A stretch of 64,000 nucleotides of DNA from Rhizorhapis sp. SPR117 (GCF_021742065.1 NZ_JAKKIE010000012.1:13605-77604); one strand, 5' to 3'; positions 1 to 10,023 are shown, counted from the stretch's first letter. The notes: a model not told the origin generated them from the sequence alone. Made by a program: numbers and translations.

Positions 1-2208
1 CTGCTCGGCCATTGGGGTACGTCGCCAGGACTCAACCTGGTCTACGTCCACATGAACCGGCTGATCCGCAAATATGATCTCGACACCATCTACATGGCCG
101 GTCCCGGCCACGGTGGCCCGGCGCTGATCGCCAATGTCTGGCTGGAGGGCAGCTATAGCGATTTCTATCCCGAGATTACACGCGACGGGGCGGGCATGCT
201 GCGCCTGTTCCGCCAGTTCTCGACCCCGGGCGGCGTCCCGAGCCACGTCAGCGTGCCGACCCCCGGCTCGATCCACGAGGGCGGCGAACTTGGCTATGTG
301 CTGCTTCATGCCTTCGGGGCGGTGATGGACAATCCCGACCTGCTGGTGACGGCGGTGGTCGGCGATGGCGAGGCCGAGACCGGGCCGCTCGCCGGAAGCT
401 GGAAAAGCATCGACTTTCTCAACCCGACGCGTGACGGCGCGGTGCTGCCGATCCTCCATCTCAACGGCTACAAGATTTCGGGCCCGACCGTCTGGGCCCG
501 ACACAGCGATGCCGACCTGGCCAAATTCTTCGAAGGTCAGGGCTATGCGCCGGTCTTCGTCGAGGGCGACGACCCGATGGTCGTCCATCAGCAGTTCGCG
601 GCCGTGCTGGAGGCCGCGGTCCTCGGGATCAGGGATATCCAGAAGGAAGCGCGTGCGAACGGCCTCGGAGATCGCCCGGTCTGGCCGCTGATCGTGCTGC
701 GCACGCCGAAAGGTTGGACCGGCCCGAAGATCGTCGACGGCGTGCAGATCGAGGGTACGTTCCGCGCCCACCAGGTGCCGGTCTCGGAGGTCAGGACCAA
801 CCCCGAGCATCTGCGCATCCTGGAAGACTGGCTGCGCAGCTATCACCCGGAAGAGCTGTTCGATGCTGACGGACGGCTCCAGCCCGAGATCGCCGCGCTG
901 GCGCCGGAGGGCGACCGTCGAATGGGGTCCAACCCGCAGGCCAATGGCGGCTTGCTGACGAAGCCGCTCAAGCTTCCTGTTTATACGGTATACCAGGTCC
1001 GGTTCGAGCGGCGCGCTGCGGAGCGGATCGGCTCCACCGCCGTTCTCGGCCAATATCTGCGCGACCTCTATCGCGACAATCCCGACAATTTCCGCCTTTT
1101 CTGTCCGGACGAGACAAATTCGAACCGGCTGGGTGCGGTGTTCGACGCCTCGGATCGCTGTCTCGTGAGCGAGATCGAACCGGGCGACGACCATATCTCG
1201 CACGGCGGCCGAGTGATGGAGGTGCTGAGCGAGCATTGCTGCCACGGCTGGCTCGAAGGTTACACGCTCACCGGCCGCCACGGCCTGTTCGCGACCTACG
1301 AAGCCTTCGCCATGATCATCGATTCGATGGCGATGCAGCATTCCAAATGGATCGAGCATGCCCGCCGGGTGCCTTGGCGCGCCGACATACCCTCGCTCAA
1401 CTATCTGCTGACGTCGACCTGCTGGCGCAACGACCATAACGGCTTCAGCCACCAGGGGCCGGGCTTCATCGATACGATCATTCATCGCAAGCCGGTTGTC
1501 GCCCGTGTCTACCTGCCGCCGGACGCCAATTGCCTGCTCTCGGTCGCCGACCACTGTCTCCGGAGCCGCAATTATCTGAACCTGATCGTCATCGACAAGC
1601 AGCCGCAACTGCAATGGCTGACGATGGCGGAGGCCGAGGCGCATTGCGCGAGCGGTGCGGGTGTGTGGGACATGTACAGCAATCAGCCCGAGGCGCCGGA
1701 CATCGTGCTCGCCTGCGCCGGCGACGTGCCTACGCAAGAGACGATCGCCGCTGCCTGGATGCTGAGACGGCATGCCCCCGACCTCAAGGTTCGCGTGGTC
1801 AACATCGTCGATCTCATGCGGCTGGCCCCCGCTGATCGGCATCCGCACGGCATGAGCGATGCCGACTTCGTGGAGATTTTCACAGCCAACGTGCCGGTGG
1901 TGTTCGCTTTTCACGGCTATCCGGGCGTCGTCCACGATTTGCTGCATGGCCGGTCGGCGCATGAGCGGTTCCACGTGCGTGGTTACATGGAGGAAGGAAC
2001 GACGACCACCCCGTTCGACATGGTGGTCCTCAACGAGATGAGCCGCCTGCATCTCTGCCTTGACGCGCTGCGCTACGTATCGGGTGCGCTGACCGCGAAC
2101 AGCGACCTGATCGAACGCTGCAACGCTCTGCTCGCGGAGCATGAGGCCTACATCCGCGAGCATTTCGACGATCTGCCGGAGATCAGGGACTGGACCTGGT
2201 CGGACTGA
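1..2208 (+). CDS. xfp: Phosphoketolase, 5' end cut off by the window
   Basis: Thiamine-diphosphate enzyme that cleaves xylulose-5-phosphate and/or fructose-6-phosphate with phosphate to give acetyl phosphate and an aldose phosphate. The frame is open from base 1 ([15 protein letters not shown]), so translation begins upstream; the Met codon at 52 is internal. 735 codons remain and the family is near 790-800 residues, so about 60 N-terminal residues are missing. Visible motifs: GPGHGGPAL, the cofactor-binding stretch [24 protein letters not shown] and DETNSNRLG, with the C-terminal XFP domain complete to the TGA. A downstream acetate kinase or phosphotransacetylase is not present. Substrate preference cannot be read from sequence. 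Confidence 0.95.
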   Translation: MLGHWGTSPGLNLVYVHMNRLIRKYDLDTIYMAGPGHGGPALIANVWLEGSYSDFYPEITRDGAGMLRLFRQFSTPGGVPSHVSVPTPGSIHEGGELGYVLLHAFGAVMDNPDLLVTAVVGDGEAETGPLAGSWKSIDFLNPTRDGAVLPILHLNGYKISGPTVWARHSDADLAKFFEGQGYAPVFVEGDDPMVVHQQFAAVLEAAVLGIRDIQKEARANGLGDRPVWPLIVLRTPKGWTGPKIVDGVQIEGTFRAHQVPVSEVRTNPEHLRILEDWLRSYHPEELFDADGRLQPEIAALAPEGDRRMGSNPQANGGLLTKPLKLPVYTVYQVRFERRAAERIGSTAVLGQYLRDLYRDNPDNFRLFCPDETNSNRLGAVFDASDRCLVSEIEPGDDHISHGGRVMEVLSEHCCHGWLEGYTLTGRHGLFATYEAFAMIIDSMAMQHSKWIEHARRVPWRADIPSLNYLLTSTCWRNDHNGFSHQGPGFIDTIIHRKPVVARVYLPPDANCLLSVADHCLRSRNYLNLIVIDKQPQLQWLTMAEAEAHCASGAGVWDMYSNQPEAPDIVLACAGDVPTQETIAAAWMLRRHAPDLKVRVVNIVDLMRLAPADRHPHGMSDADFVEIFTANVPVVFAFHGYPGVVHDLLHGRSAHERFHVRGYMEEGTTTTPFDMVVLNEMSRLHLCLDALRYVSGALTANSDLIERCNALLAEHEAYIREHFDDLPEIRDWTWSD

Positions 2209-2469
2209 CGACGGCGAGCGCGATACTCGGCATCGGGGACCTTTGGATTTCGGCCAGGAATGCCAGCGCGCATTGAGTAGGATCGATCGCAGCCTGGCCT
2301 TATGGTCCGCGATTGTCTCGGGCATTGGGATGGTCCGCGGCGAGGCACCGGGGGCGACGTCTGCTGCCGCGACCGGCGCTTCATAGCTCGGCGAATGTTC
2401 GTCCCCCACGAGGCGATTGCCGGGAGGGGTAACGTCCACCACCGGCAAACCGGATCGACGGGCGGGGAT

Positions 2470-4104
2470 TCAGCTGAAGCGCGAGAATTCTCGCTCGAGG
2501 GCGTTAATCGCGGCTGCGAGGTCGGCTCGTCCTCGCTCCGAGGGTGGTTTGCGGAGGAAGGAGAAAGGCAGGCTCGCCGCGTGCATCAACGCGACGACGG
2601 CATCGCCGAGCCCCGCCCGTGTGATGCCGCCCGCAAGGTCATGGCCGGCCTGGCCTTTTTCGGTGAGGATATCCCGAATACGTCGAAGGGAATCATCGCC
2701 CAGCGGGAGTGCCTTGATGGCGGCAAGGTGGTCGGGCACGAGTTCTGGATAGCGGACGAGACCCGCGAGGATGCAGCGATTGAGGATATCCCCGGAGTGG
2801 GAGGCGCCGACCGAATGAGTTGCCTGGCTTTCCGTAGGGGGACCAAGCGGTGGGAATTGTCGATTGAAGCGCGCCGTGAATTCGATGCGGTATTGATCGG
2901 CGACAGTTGCGTTGCGGATGCTCGCGACATGGTCGGACAGGCGCTGCTGGAGCCCGGCGCGGCCCTCGGGCGTCGCCGTCTGGGCGTTGTTGAACTCATG
3001 GTGCCAGAGCAGATCGGCGAGCGGAGCCTGCGCTTTGATGAGGAGCTCGACTGCGGCGCGCCCGCCGCTGCGGACGATCTCGTCGGGATCCTGACCCTCT
3101 GGCAGCGGTGCGAATGCGAGCGAACGGCCGGGTACGAGCCCCGGCAGCGCGCGGAGCGCCGCGCGCACGGCGGCCCCCTGGCCGGCAGCGTCCCCGTCGA
3201 AGCAGAGCAAAGGAACGTCCGCGATGGTCCAGAGCCGTTCGATATGCGCTTCGCTGAGCGCAGTACCCAAGGGCGCGACGGTCTCCTCGATGCCAGCCTG
3301 GGCGAGCGCGATGACATCCATATAGCCCTCAACGACGAGCAGCCGTCCCGATCGCCTGGTTCCCACGACGGCCCGGTCGACGTTGAAAAGCGTGCTTCCC
3401 TTGTCGAACAGAGCCGTTTCGGGCGAGTTCATATATTTTGGGCGCTCGTCGTCGAGGACGCGCCCGCCAAAGGCGATGACGCGGCCGCGGATATCGCGGA
3501 TCGGGAAGATCAGCCGGTCGCGGAAACGATCATAGGGCGCGCGATTGGCGAGCGCGATGACGAGCCCGGCGTCGACAAGCAAGCCAGGCTTGCGATGCTG
3601 AAATGCCTCGAGAAGAGCCTGACCCGTTGCGGGCGCGTAGCCGAGGGTGAATGCCTCGCGCGTGTCCGGCGTAATGCCGCGGGCGTCGAGATACGCGCGG
3701 GCAGCATGCCCTTGCGGCCCCGCCAGCTGCGCGACGAACCAGCGGCTCGCCTCGGCCAGGACGTCGAACAGCCTTTGGCGATAGGCCGAACGTTCAGCGG
3801 CCCGGGGATCGGCGGCGGGAAGCTCGAGCTTGGCGGCGGCCGCCAGCTCCCTGACGGCGTCGACAAATCCCAAGCCGTTCGCTTCAATCAGGAACTGAAT
3901 GGCATCGCCATGCGCGCCGCACGAAAAGCAATGGAAGAAGCCCTTTTCGTCGCTGACGGTGAAACTCGGATCCCGCTCACTATGGAAGGGGCAGCATGCC
4001 TTGAACTCCTTGCCCGCCCTGATCAGCTTGACGGAGCGGCCAATGACGTCGGAGATTTTGGTCCTGGCTCGAACCTCATCGAGAAAGGCGGGCGGGAAGC
4101 GCAT
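2470..4104 (-). CDS. dnaG: DNA primase DnaG, short form (probably an accessory copy)
   Basis: Synthesises RNA primers. The N-terminus has the CHC2 zinc finger (CCPFH near residue 38, then FHCFSCG near 57). The catalytic core follows, and the TOPRIM motifs are VVEGYMD near residue 260 and CFDGDAAGQ near 310. A C-terminal helical region resembles a helicase-binding domain. At 544 residues it is shorter than typical housekeeping DnaG (about 600-640), and the usual rpsU-dnaG-rpoD context is absent: the neighbours are phosphoketolase and a MucR protein. I infer a second, accessory primase; it could instead be the only copy if the genome has been rearranged. The long frame on the opposite strand is a composition shadow. 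Confidence 0.9.
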   Translation of the reverse strand: MRFPPAFLDEVRARTKISDVIGRSVKLIRAGKEFKACCPFHSERDPSFTVSDEKGFFHCFSCGAHGDAIQFLIEANGLGFVDAVRELAAAAKLELPAADPRAAERSAYRQRLFDVLAEASRWFVAQLAGPQGHAARAYLDARGITPDTREAFTLGYAPATGQALLEAFQHRKPGLLVDAGLVIALANRAPYDRFRDRLIFPIRDIRGRVIAFGGRVLDDERPKYMNSPETALFDKGSTLFNVDRAVVGTRRSGRLLVVEGYMDVIALAQAGIEETVAPLGTALSEAHIERLWTIADVPLLCFDGDAAGQGAAVRAALRALPGLVPGRSLAFAPLPEGQDPDEIVRSGGRAAVELLIKAQAPLADLLWHHEFNNAQTATPEGRAGLQQRLSDHVASIRNATVADQYRIEFTARFNRQFPPLGPPTESQATHSVGASHSGDILNRCILAGLVRYPELVPDHLAAIKALPLGDDSLRRIRDILTEKGQAGHDLAGGITRAGLGDAVVALMHAASLPFSFLRKPPSERGRADLAAAINALEREFSRFS

Positions 4105-4684
4105 CGGAGTGTCGTGTGGTGGCCTTAGCTCGGGAGGTGGATACGACTGCCCAGAAATATTTGAGGATAGTGGCAGACGATTCCAAGAGGCCGGATTGCT
4201 CTATCGTTCGAACGGACAGGTTCCGTTGTCGCCCCGGCCGCGTCGGACCCCCAGAGATGCGGCATGTCTCGCGCGCGATTGGACCGGCGGCATTCCGCGC
4301 CGGATGGAGAGAAACGTCACGGCGCTCGTTGGAGGCAATCATTCTCTACCGGCCGCGCTCGCATGAATTGATGCAAGGATCTCCTCGTCGCCGATGCGAC
4401 CACCGGCAGTGGGCATTGGTGCGATGACGCGGATTTCTATCGCTCGGCCCCTCGGCAGCATGAGACCACGCAATAGTGAATTTGAGTCCGCGCGCTATCT
4501 TGCCCACGGCGCGACAGGCCGCGCGGATCGGCGACCAGGATTGCGCTGCTTGCGACCTTGTCGCCTGATTTTTTCACCTCTTCCCTTTGACTTCGCCGGT
4601 GGCTGACGGCAGGAGTCCCCTTTGCCTGTTCGAAAGCCGTCGCCTTTATCGGCGTTCGCGTTCCCACCATGCATGGAGCTGATC
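4105..4684. other. Intergenic region, no supported gene
   Basis: 580 bases between the divergent dnaG and mucR genes. Several short frames run through it, but none has a recognisable domain, a good ribosome site or convincing codon pattern. It should contain the promoters of both flanking genes; I cannot assign individual -10/-35 boxes. Confidence 0.5.
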
Positions 4685-5461
4685 ATGGCCGAGGCAGAGA
4701 AGCCCGATCTCACTAATCTGACCGTGGAGCTCCTGAGCGCCTATGTGTCGAACAACACCGTGCCGAGTTCTGAGCTCGCCGAGCTGATTCGGACGACGCG
4801 AGCCGCGCTGGGAGGGGAAGCCGTTCCCGCGCCGCCGTCCGAGCCGGAGTACGCCCCAGCCGTTTCGGTGCGCAAAAGCCTGGCATCGCCCGACCATATT
4901 GTGAGCTTGATCGACGGCAAACCTTATAGGAGCCTCAAGCGGCATCTTTCGTCGCACGGGCTGACGCCGAACGAGTACAAGGTCCGCTTCGGGCTTGCCA
5001 AGGATTATCCGATGGTCGCGCCGGGCTATTCGCAACAGCGGCGTGAGGTTGCGCAGCGTCTCGGCCTCGGACGCAAAAAGGCAGCGGCGCCTACGGAGTC
5101 GGCGGCGCCCAGAGAGGCGGAGGCGCCCGTGGAAGCGGAGGCGCCGGCCGGCCCTGTGTCGGCTCCGAGAGCGCGCGCAGAACAGCCGAGCCGAATACGA
5201 AAAGCAAAGACCGCGCCCGCGGCCGTGGCAGCCGTTCCGCCGACGGGCGAAGCCGCGGCCGACACCTCCGCAAGCGCGACGAAAGCACGAAAGACGCGGC
5301 CCGGAAAACTTGCGACGGTGAAGGCCAAACTTGGCCGGGAAGGCGAGACGCCGGCGGGCAAGAAGGCAGGAACGCGGCGGAGTCGCGGCGCGGCCGCTGA
5401 GACGCCGGTGAATGCCGGCGATACCGACGCAGCGGCAGCCTCGCCGCAGCCTGCAGAATAG
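4685..5461 (+). CDS. MucR/Ros-family regulator without zinc cysteines, long basic tail
   Basis: DNA-binding protein of the MucR/Ros family, which controls envelope and exopolysaccharide genes in alphaproteobacteria. The ATG at 4685 is preceded by GGAG and starts MAEAEKPDLTN; an in-frame ATG at 4622 lacks such a site. Residues about 65-125 match the MucR core (SLIDGKPYRSLKRHLSSHG, then LTPNEY and YPMVAPGYSQQRREVA). In classical Ros the zinc ligands are C-x2-C and two His. Here both Cys positions are Ser and Asp while both His remain, so zinc may not be bound, as in the cysteine-free Ml proteins of Mesorhizobium. The last about 110 residues are Ala/Lys/Arg-rich and low in complexity, like histone-type tails. 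Length 258 residues versus about 140-150 for ordinary MucR. Confidence 0.85.
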   Translation: MAEAEKPDLTNLTVELLSAYVSNNTVPSSELAELIRTTRAALGGEAVPAPPSEPEYAPAVSVRKSLASPDHIVSLIDGKPYRSLKRHLSSHGLTPNEYKVRFGLAKDYPMVAPGYSQQRREVAQRLGLGRKKAAAPTESAAPREAEAPVEAEAPAGPVSAPRARAEQPSRIRKAKTAPAAVAAVPPTGEAAADTSASATKARKTRPGKLATVKAKLGREGETPAGKKAGTRRSRGAAAETPVNAGDTDAAAASPQPAE

Positions 5462-5501
5462 GGGTTCTGGCCTTCGGCGGAGCGGCCGAGGGTCGGGTCG
5501 C

Positions 5502-5756
5502 TCACGGGCGGTCATCGAGTCTTTGCCTACCGCGCCGATCAACCTGCGTGCAGAGGCGGTAGGCGGCGCGACGACCCTGGGGTGAAGCCGTGGCGGTGAA
5601 TAGCGCGGCAAACTCTCCATCGTCATCGGGAAGGTCAACGACGTCGCGGCTTCTGGTCAGCTTCTTGATTTCGATCGCGGCCGCACTGCCAAGCGTCGCA
5701 AGGGCGATGTTGAAGGCACCGGCGAAGCATTTGTCGGACATGGGTTTCTCGTCCAT
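5502..5756 (-). CDS. Small hypothetical protein
   Basis: 84 residues starting MDEKPMSDKCF, chosen because GGAG sits eight bases before this ATG; a longer upstream frame has an implausible Arg/Ser-rich sequence. Residues 10-30 are weakly hydrophobic (AFNIALATLGSAAAIEI), followed by an acidic patch (DLPDDDGEF) and a basic end. Convergent with the MucR gene. I do not recognise a family; it may be a lineage-specific small protein. Confidence 0.45.
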   Translation of the reverse strand: MDEKPMSDKCFAGAFNIALATLGSAAAIEIKKLTRSRDVVDLPDDDGEFAALFTATASPQGRRAAYRLCTQVDRRGRQRLDDRP

Positions 5757-5920
5757 GTAGGGATCTCCGGATCGCGATCGTTCAGTGTGATCAGCCTGCC
5801 CGGCTCTCCTCTTCCATCTGATCGACACCGGCCGTCCCGGAGGGCTGTGCGTGGATTTTGCTCCTATTCTACGTCTTATTCTCGATTGCGAGGAGCCGAT
5901 GTGCGAGATAGCCACAAGGC

Positions 5921-6283
5921 ATGAGCGAGAATCGACGAATCCTGTCCCTGTGCTTGCAAGATGACGAGCCGGCCGAAAATGATCCGGATGAAAATGTATT
6001 TGCGCATGCGATCGCAAATCACCTTTGCGTGCGCGTGACCCACAATCGCGGCCTGATGATCCTTGCTCCGCATGTCGTGTTCACGCGCGGGGGCGAGCGG
6101 TTCGTGGACGCTGTCGTGATCGAAAGAAATGGTGAAAGGCCGGCCGAACCTAAGCTGGACATGTTGAAGTTCTCGAGTCTGAAGGGTCCGGTTATTACTT
6201 CGGAGCCGTTCTTTCCTTTTCAGGACTATGATGCCGGCGACGATCGCTATGCCGAGAAGATCATCGCCCGGATCGACAGCTGA
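5921..6283 (+). CDS. Small WYL-like domain protein
   Basis: 120-residue acidic protein. Residues 28-90 show a beta-rich pattern like a WYL domain (CVRVTHNRGLMILAPHVVF followed by a glycine turn and FVDAVVIERNG). The C-terminus has a conserved-looking PFFPFQDYD stretch. WYL domains bind ligands or nucleic acid in many regulators, but no DNA-binding helix-turn-helix is attached here, so the role is unknown. The start is weakly supported by AAGG just upstream. Stands alone, with an unknown gene next on the same strand. Confidence 0.65.
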   Translation: MSENRRILSLCLQDDEPAENDPDENVFAHAIANHLCVRVTHNRGLMILAPHVVFTRGGERFVDAVVIERNGERPAEPKLDMLKFSSLKGPVITSEPFFPFQDYDAGDDRYAEKIIARIDS

Positions 6284-6383
6284 TTCCGGCGCCTGGAGCG
6301 CAAACCGGAAGCGAGGTGCGTCGCCGCATTCGACGTGCCGGGGCCAGTCACCGGCTACGGTAAGAGCGATCAATCTGCTGGGG

Positions 6384-6629
6384 GTGGACTTGGGTCTTAT
6401 TGACGAATTGCTGGAAAACGGCGGACACTTCATCGCCGAGCGCGGCGAAAGGCGGGCGACATTCCGGCCAGTCAGCGACCGTGGCGGCGATGTCGCGTCG
6501 TTCCAGACCATTGTTCGGCGGCTGCGGGATCATGAGGGCGAGGGCTATACGATCATACAAGACCATATGTCATCTCATCATGGGCTTGATTTTGTCGACC
6601 TGGTAATTCTCTCGGTCGGAGCGGGTTAG
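6384..6629 (+). CDS. Hypothetical small protein, start uncertain
   Basis: About 81 residues in a frame with good third-position GC: VDLGLIDELLENGGHFIAER, then FQTIVRRLRDHEGEGYTII and HHGLDFVDLVIL. A GTG at 6384 or a TTG at 6390 is a possible start; an upstream ATG in the same frame at 6228 would overlap the preceding gene and gives an unlikely N-terminus. No family recognised. It might be the 3' part of a decayed gene. Confidence 0.35.
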   Translation: MDLGLIDELLENGGHFIAERGERRATFRPVSDRGGDVASFQTIVRRLRDHEGEGYTIIQDHMSSHHGLDFVDLVILSVGAG

Positions 6630-7010
6630 GCTCGGAAGCTGCCCGATGGCGCCAGACCCATTGCCTTGTCGGATCTGCGTTTCCCTTGAAGGCACCCAGT
6701 TCCGGCTGCCGCCAACTATTCGTTTGATATTCGGTTGGCGAAAATTGCGTCGATAGCAAGCCTTTCGATAGGTCGAATGTTCACAGTCCGCCTTTTTCGG
6801 TCAGCCCAAGATGCATGTGGGGATGACCTCATCCGCAAACAGCCGGTGATCGTCTTAGCCGCGGGCGCCGAGTTATGGCATGCTCCGGCCTAACAGAGCC
6901 TGCGCTGTGCCGCTGGCGCGGATGTCCAGCCCGGCGACATTGGAGCGAACGGCGGCTCTCTCAGCCTGTCGAGCCCTCAAGGCCCATCGGGCCGCGGGGA
7001 GGATGGGCCG
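6630..7010. other. Intergenic region, nothing recognised
   Basis: 380 bases between the small unknown gene and the 3' end of the sensor kinase. Short frames exist on both strands, but none has a supporting ribosome site or a domain. No tRNA-like cloverleaf or clear terminator was seen. Confidence 0.4.
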
Positions 7011-8060
7011 TCATAAAGGTTCGCGGGCCGGAATCCCGGAGGCAGTATGGGCGATCGAGATTGTCGTGCCCGGATATCCGGCCTCGGTCTGAACGGTCGC
7101 ATCAAGCTGATTTGCCAGAGCCTCGACAATGCTCGTACCGAGACCTGGTTTGGCACTCGCCATTGTCTCGGGTGTTCCGACGCCATCGTCGCTGACCGAT
7201 AGCTTCCACTCGGCCTCGTGCGAGTGATAGTCGACGAGGATCTTGCCGCTGTGGTCGCCTGGAAAGGCATGCTTGAGCGCGTTGATTACCAGCTCGGTGA
7301 CGATGAGGCCGAGGCTCACCGAGATGTCCGCGCTTACGCTGCTGCCATCTGCGGTCACCGCAATGGACACCTGATCATGGTTGCGGATCATGGATGCGCC
7401 GAGGCTTTGGCAAAGCTGGGTGAAGTAGCCATGCAACTCGACCTCACCCAGCCTCGATGCAGCGAGCTGCTGCTGAACGGTGGCGATCGACATGACCCGG
7501 TGGTGCGCGTCATGGAGATGGCTGCGGGTTTCCTCGGACTGCACGCGCCGTGCGCTCTGCATGAGCACGCTGGCGATGATCTGCAGGCTGTTGGCGACGC
7601 GATGCTGCAGCTCCTGGAGGAGGATCGCCTTCTCGCGCAGCAGATCGTCCTTGAGCTTCTCGCTGATCCGCGCCTCGGTGACGTCGGAAATGGTGAGCAG
7701 CAGCCGTATCTGTTCGGCATCGCCATAGTCGAGATTCTGGGCATTGAGGACGAGCCGTCGCGGCGCTGCATCGCCTTTGAGGTCCATCTCATAGGCCTCG
7801 ATCCTGGCAATCCCGGAGAGCGTTGCGTTGAGCAGGGATCTAAGCTGCGGCACATCCCACTCGCCCGCACCAAGCTTGAACAGCGGCTTTCCAGCCACAT
7901 TCTTGGGATCAAGAGAGAAGGTGCGATAGAAGGATGCGCTGCCGGCGATCACCCCCAGATCCCCGTCGAGCAGCAGCGCCGGCGCGGCCGTCGAAGCCAG
8001 GATCGCGAGCGCCAGATTATGCCCGACATCGGGATGGGTGGTTCGGTTCACGATCTTCAC
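7011..8060 (-). CDS. PAS-domain sensor histidine kinase, HisKA_2 type
   Basis: 349-residue cytoplasmic sensor kinase with no membrane segment. An N-terminal PAS-like domain spans about residues 17-130. Then comes the HisKA_2 dimerisation/phosphoacceptor helix, whose motif LLQELQHRVANSLQII places the phosphorylated His at about residue 153. The HATPase domain has TELVINALKHAF (N box), DDGVGTP (G1) and GLGTSIVEAL (G2). Kinases of this type often feed the PhyR-EcfG general stress response in alphaproteobacteria. No response regulator is adjacent, so the partner is encoded elsewhere; the neighbouring stress genes make a stress-sensing role plausible but unproven. Confidence 0.9.
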   Translation of the reverse strand: MKIVNRTTHPDVGHNLALAILASTAAPALLLDGDLGVIAGSASFYRTFSLDPKNVAGKPLFKLGAGEWDVPQLRSLLNATLSGIARIEAYEMDLKGDAAPRRLVLNAQNLDYGDAEQIRLLLTISDVTEARISEKLKDDLLREKAILLQELQHRVANSLQIIASVLMQSARRVQSEETRSHLHDAHHRVMSIATVQQQLAASRLGEVELHGYFTQLCQSLGASMIRNHDQVSIAVTADGSSVSADISVSLGLIVTELVINALKHAFPGDHSGKILVDYHSHEAEWKLSVSDDGVGTPETMASAKPGLGTSIVEALANQLDATVQTEAGYPGTTISIAHTASGIPAREPL

Positions 8061-8243
8061 CCCTTCCGGGGAAAACCGGAAAGCTCGCGGGGTGAAAGCT
8101 GTGTCCGGGTAACAGCGATTGAGTCGCCCCTCGGACCGGGAGCATGGAATCGCAGCGTTATCCTAGCATGGATCGTGCGCAAACCAGCGTCTATTCGACA
8201 CCGGATCAATCTTCCCTCCTGGACCGTGCCGGGAAGCGAGCAA

Positions 8244-8639
8244 TCAGGCGGCGCCATCGGGCGGCAGCCGATAATAGTCGGTGACGCGCCGACCGTAGCT
8301 CTCATCGAAGACCGGAGCCGAATCCGGCCGGAAACTGGGGGCGCCCTCGAGCAGTCGCTTGTCGATCGCCACTGCATAGCTGTCCTGTTTCTCTTCATAG
8401 CGGAACGTCGCCCAGGGAATGGGATGATAGCTCTGACCCAGGCCCAGGAAACCGCCCGAAGACAGGATCACGTAGGCGACCTGGCCGGTCCGCTTGTCGA
8501 GAACGAGCTTGTCGATGGTGCCAAGCTTGTCGCCGTCACGGCCATGGACAGCCATGCCTCGGACATCCTCGGCGCAAATCAGCATGGTCGTGCCGATGGC
8601 AGTTTCGATGGGAATTTCTGCATTGGTGGCCACGGCCAT
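8244..8639 (-). CDS. PRC-barrel domain protein
   Basis: 131 residues starting MAVATNAEIPIETA. A single PRC-barrel beta domain occupies about residues 18-90 (VRGMAVHGRDGDKLGTIDKL, later GQVAYVILSSGGFLGLG and HPIPWATF). The C-terminal tail ends in YYRLPPDGAA. PRC barrels bind proteins or RNA; stand-alone versions in sphingomonads are often in general stress regulons. It is the first of three same-strand stress-type genes (8244-9793), with gaps of about 60 bases. Confidence 0.85.
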   Translation of the reverse strand: MAVATNAEIPIETAIGTTMLICAEDVRGMAVHGRDGDKLGTIDKLVLDKRTGQVAYVILSSGGFLGLGQSYHPIPWATFRYEEKQDSYAVAIDKRLLEGAPSFRPDSAPVFDESYGRRVTDYYRLPPDGAA

Positions 8640-8702
8640 TCTCCATTCCAAGGAATATCCGGGCGGCAGGCACGCGCCCGCCGCCCGGTCATCGTGCAAG
8701 CG

Positions 8703-9149
8703 TCAAACCAGGCTGTGCTTCAGCGCGCTGGCCTGGTCGTGACCTGCCTTGACCGAAGCGGAGGCTTCCCGGATCACCGCGAGCGTGGCCGGTTGCAGGT
8801 CCGGATCCCTCAGAGCCTCTCCGAACTTTGCCTTGATGTGATCCTCGCCGCGTTCGACCTCCTCCACGACCGCCTTGTCGTTCTTGCCGGTGAGCGCCTG
8901 CTTGAGGTTCATGAAACTGCGATGTGCGGCGCCCAGAAGGCTGGAGCGCTCCTCCGGCTTGTCGCCCAGCGCTCGAACTCTGGCCTGCAAAGAAGCGACG
9001 ACCTGTGCCCGATCACGCGCGAAGTCCGCGAAGATCGTGGCGAACCGCGTGCTTTTAGCATCTTCGGCTGCGTCTTCGAAGCCCTTGATGCTGTCGAGCG
9101 TCGTGGTGATAAGACCATTGAGGACGGAAACGTCGTGCGTATCGCTCAT
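8703..9149 (-). CDS. DUF2383 / PA2169-family four-helix-bundle protein
   Basis: 148 residues starting MSDTHDVSVLNGLITTTLDS. The family is a ferritin-like four-helix bundle of unknown activity associated with stress; the signature here is TLDSIKGFEDAAED with later RSSLLGAAHRSFMNLKQAL and EVERGEDHIKAKF. Length is normal for the family. It lies between a PRC-barrel gene and a DUF4142 gene on the same strand, so the three are probably co-regulated. A much longer upstream frame is a shadow of the DUF4142 gene. Confidence 0.88.
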   Translation of the reverse strand: MSDTHDVSVLNGLITTTLDSIKGFEDAAEDAKSTRFATIFADFARDRAQVVASLQARVRALGDKPEERSSLLGAAHRSFMNLKQALTGKNDKAVVEEVERGEDHIKAKFGEALRDPDLQPATLAVIREASASVKAGHDQASALKHSLV

Positions 9150-9208
9150 ATTCGAATCCTTTGATCGTCGAGAAGCCGGCCGGACAGCGCTCTGCCCGGC
9201 CTTGACCC

Positions 9209-9793
9209 TCAGTTCGCCGAAAGCGCCGAAGGCAGGAGCGCGTTGCCCTGCTGAAGCTGCTGCTCGATAATCGGAACGCCATTTCCGGCGACCTGTTTCA
9301 GCGACTGGTCGGCGCCATCCTCGGCATAGCCCTTGTACGTGGCCCAGCTGGCCTGCTGCACCTGTGCAGATTGGGTGAGGTACAGATTGTCGAACGAGCC
9401 GCGAGGTGTCTTGCGGAGCAGCTTGAGCATCGAGGCGCGTTCGGCAGACAGGTTGGATGTCGGCCTGGTGATCTTGCGCTGATCGTTGCTGAGCGAGGCG
9501 ACGAGCGTCTGCTGGGCAGTTTCTGAATCCGAGATGATGCGGCGGGCATAATCCTTGACGTCGCTGCGCTGCGAACGGGTCAAGCTGAGACGACCGGCCG
9601 CGATCTGGTACTGGTTGCCGTCGGACGCTGCCGCGGAAAATCCCGCGCCATCGAGGCCGTGTATGGGCGCAACGCCGGCGTTCGCGTTCGAATAGCTGCC
9701 GGTCGTGGCCGGGGAGGTGGACTGGGCCGCTGCAATCGTCGCAGCGCCGAGGGTAGCCGTTCCCAAGAGAAGGGCAAAAACAGTAAGTTTCAT
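9209..9793 (-). CDS. DUF4142 periplasmic protein
   Basis: 194 residues starting MKLTVFALLLGTATLGAAT with a clear Sec signal peptide cleaved near AAAQS. The DUF4142 domain fills the rest, a ferritin-like helical bundle with the pattern YARRIISDSETAQQTLVASL and later YKGYAEDGADQSLKQVA. DUF4142 proteins are exported and common in stress regulons of alphaproteobacteria; their biochemical role is not known. The start is taken at the signal peptide, 19 codons inside the longest frame. Confidence 0.85.
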   Translation of the reverse strand: MKLTVFALLLGTATLGAATIAAAQSTSPATTGSYSNANAGVAPIHGLDGAGFSAAASDGNQYQIAAGRLSLTRSQRSDVKDYARRIISDSETAQQTLVASLSNDQRKITRPTSNLSAERASMLKLLRKTPRGSFDNLYLTQSAQVQQASWATYKGYAEDGADQSLKQVAGNGVPIIEQQLQQGNALLPSALSAN

Positions 9794-10023
9794 GTCGTGT
9801 TCCTTCGTGGCGCGGCAACCGACAGGTTTTGCCTGCAAGAATGGACGCACCGGTTCGTTGGCTGGAAGACGCGCCTTCGGAATTGAAAGGTATCGCTTGG
9901 AGCTGCCTGATAACGATCAGCCGATAGAATCGTTACAGGCTGGTTCGCTTTTATTTCTAGTTTCGGCCATCGTCCTGAAGATAGCCGACAAATTCTTGTC
10001 CGGAGGAGCCGAAAGGAGCGTCA

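Noticed and set aside
2302..4128. Long open frame of about 600 codons on the plus strand opposite dnaG
   Set aside because: It is antisense to a clearly conserved primase and its product has no domain; long antisense frames are common at this GC content.
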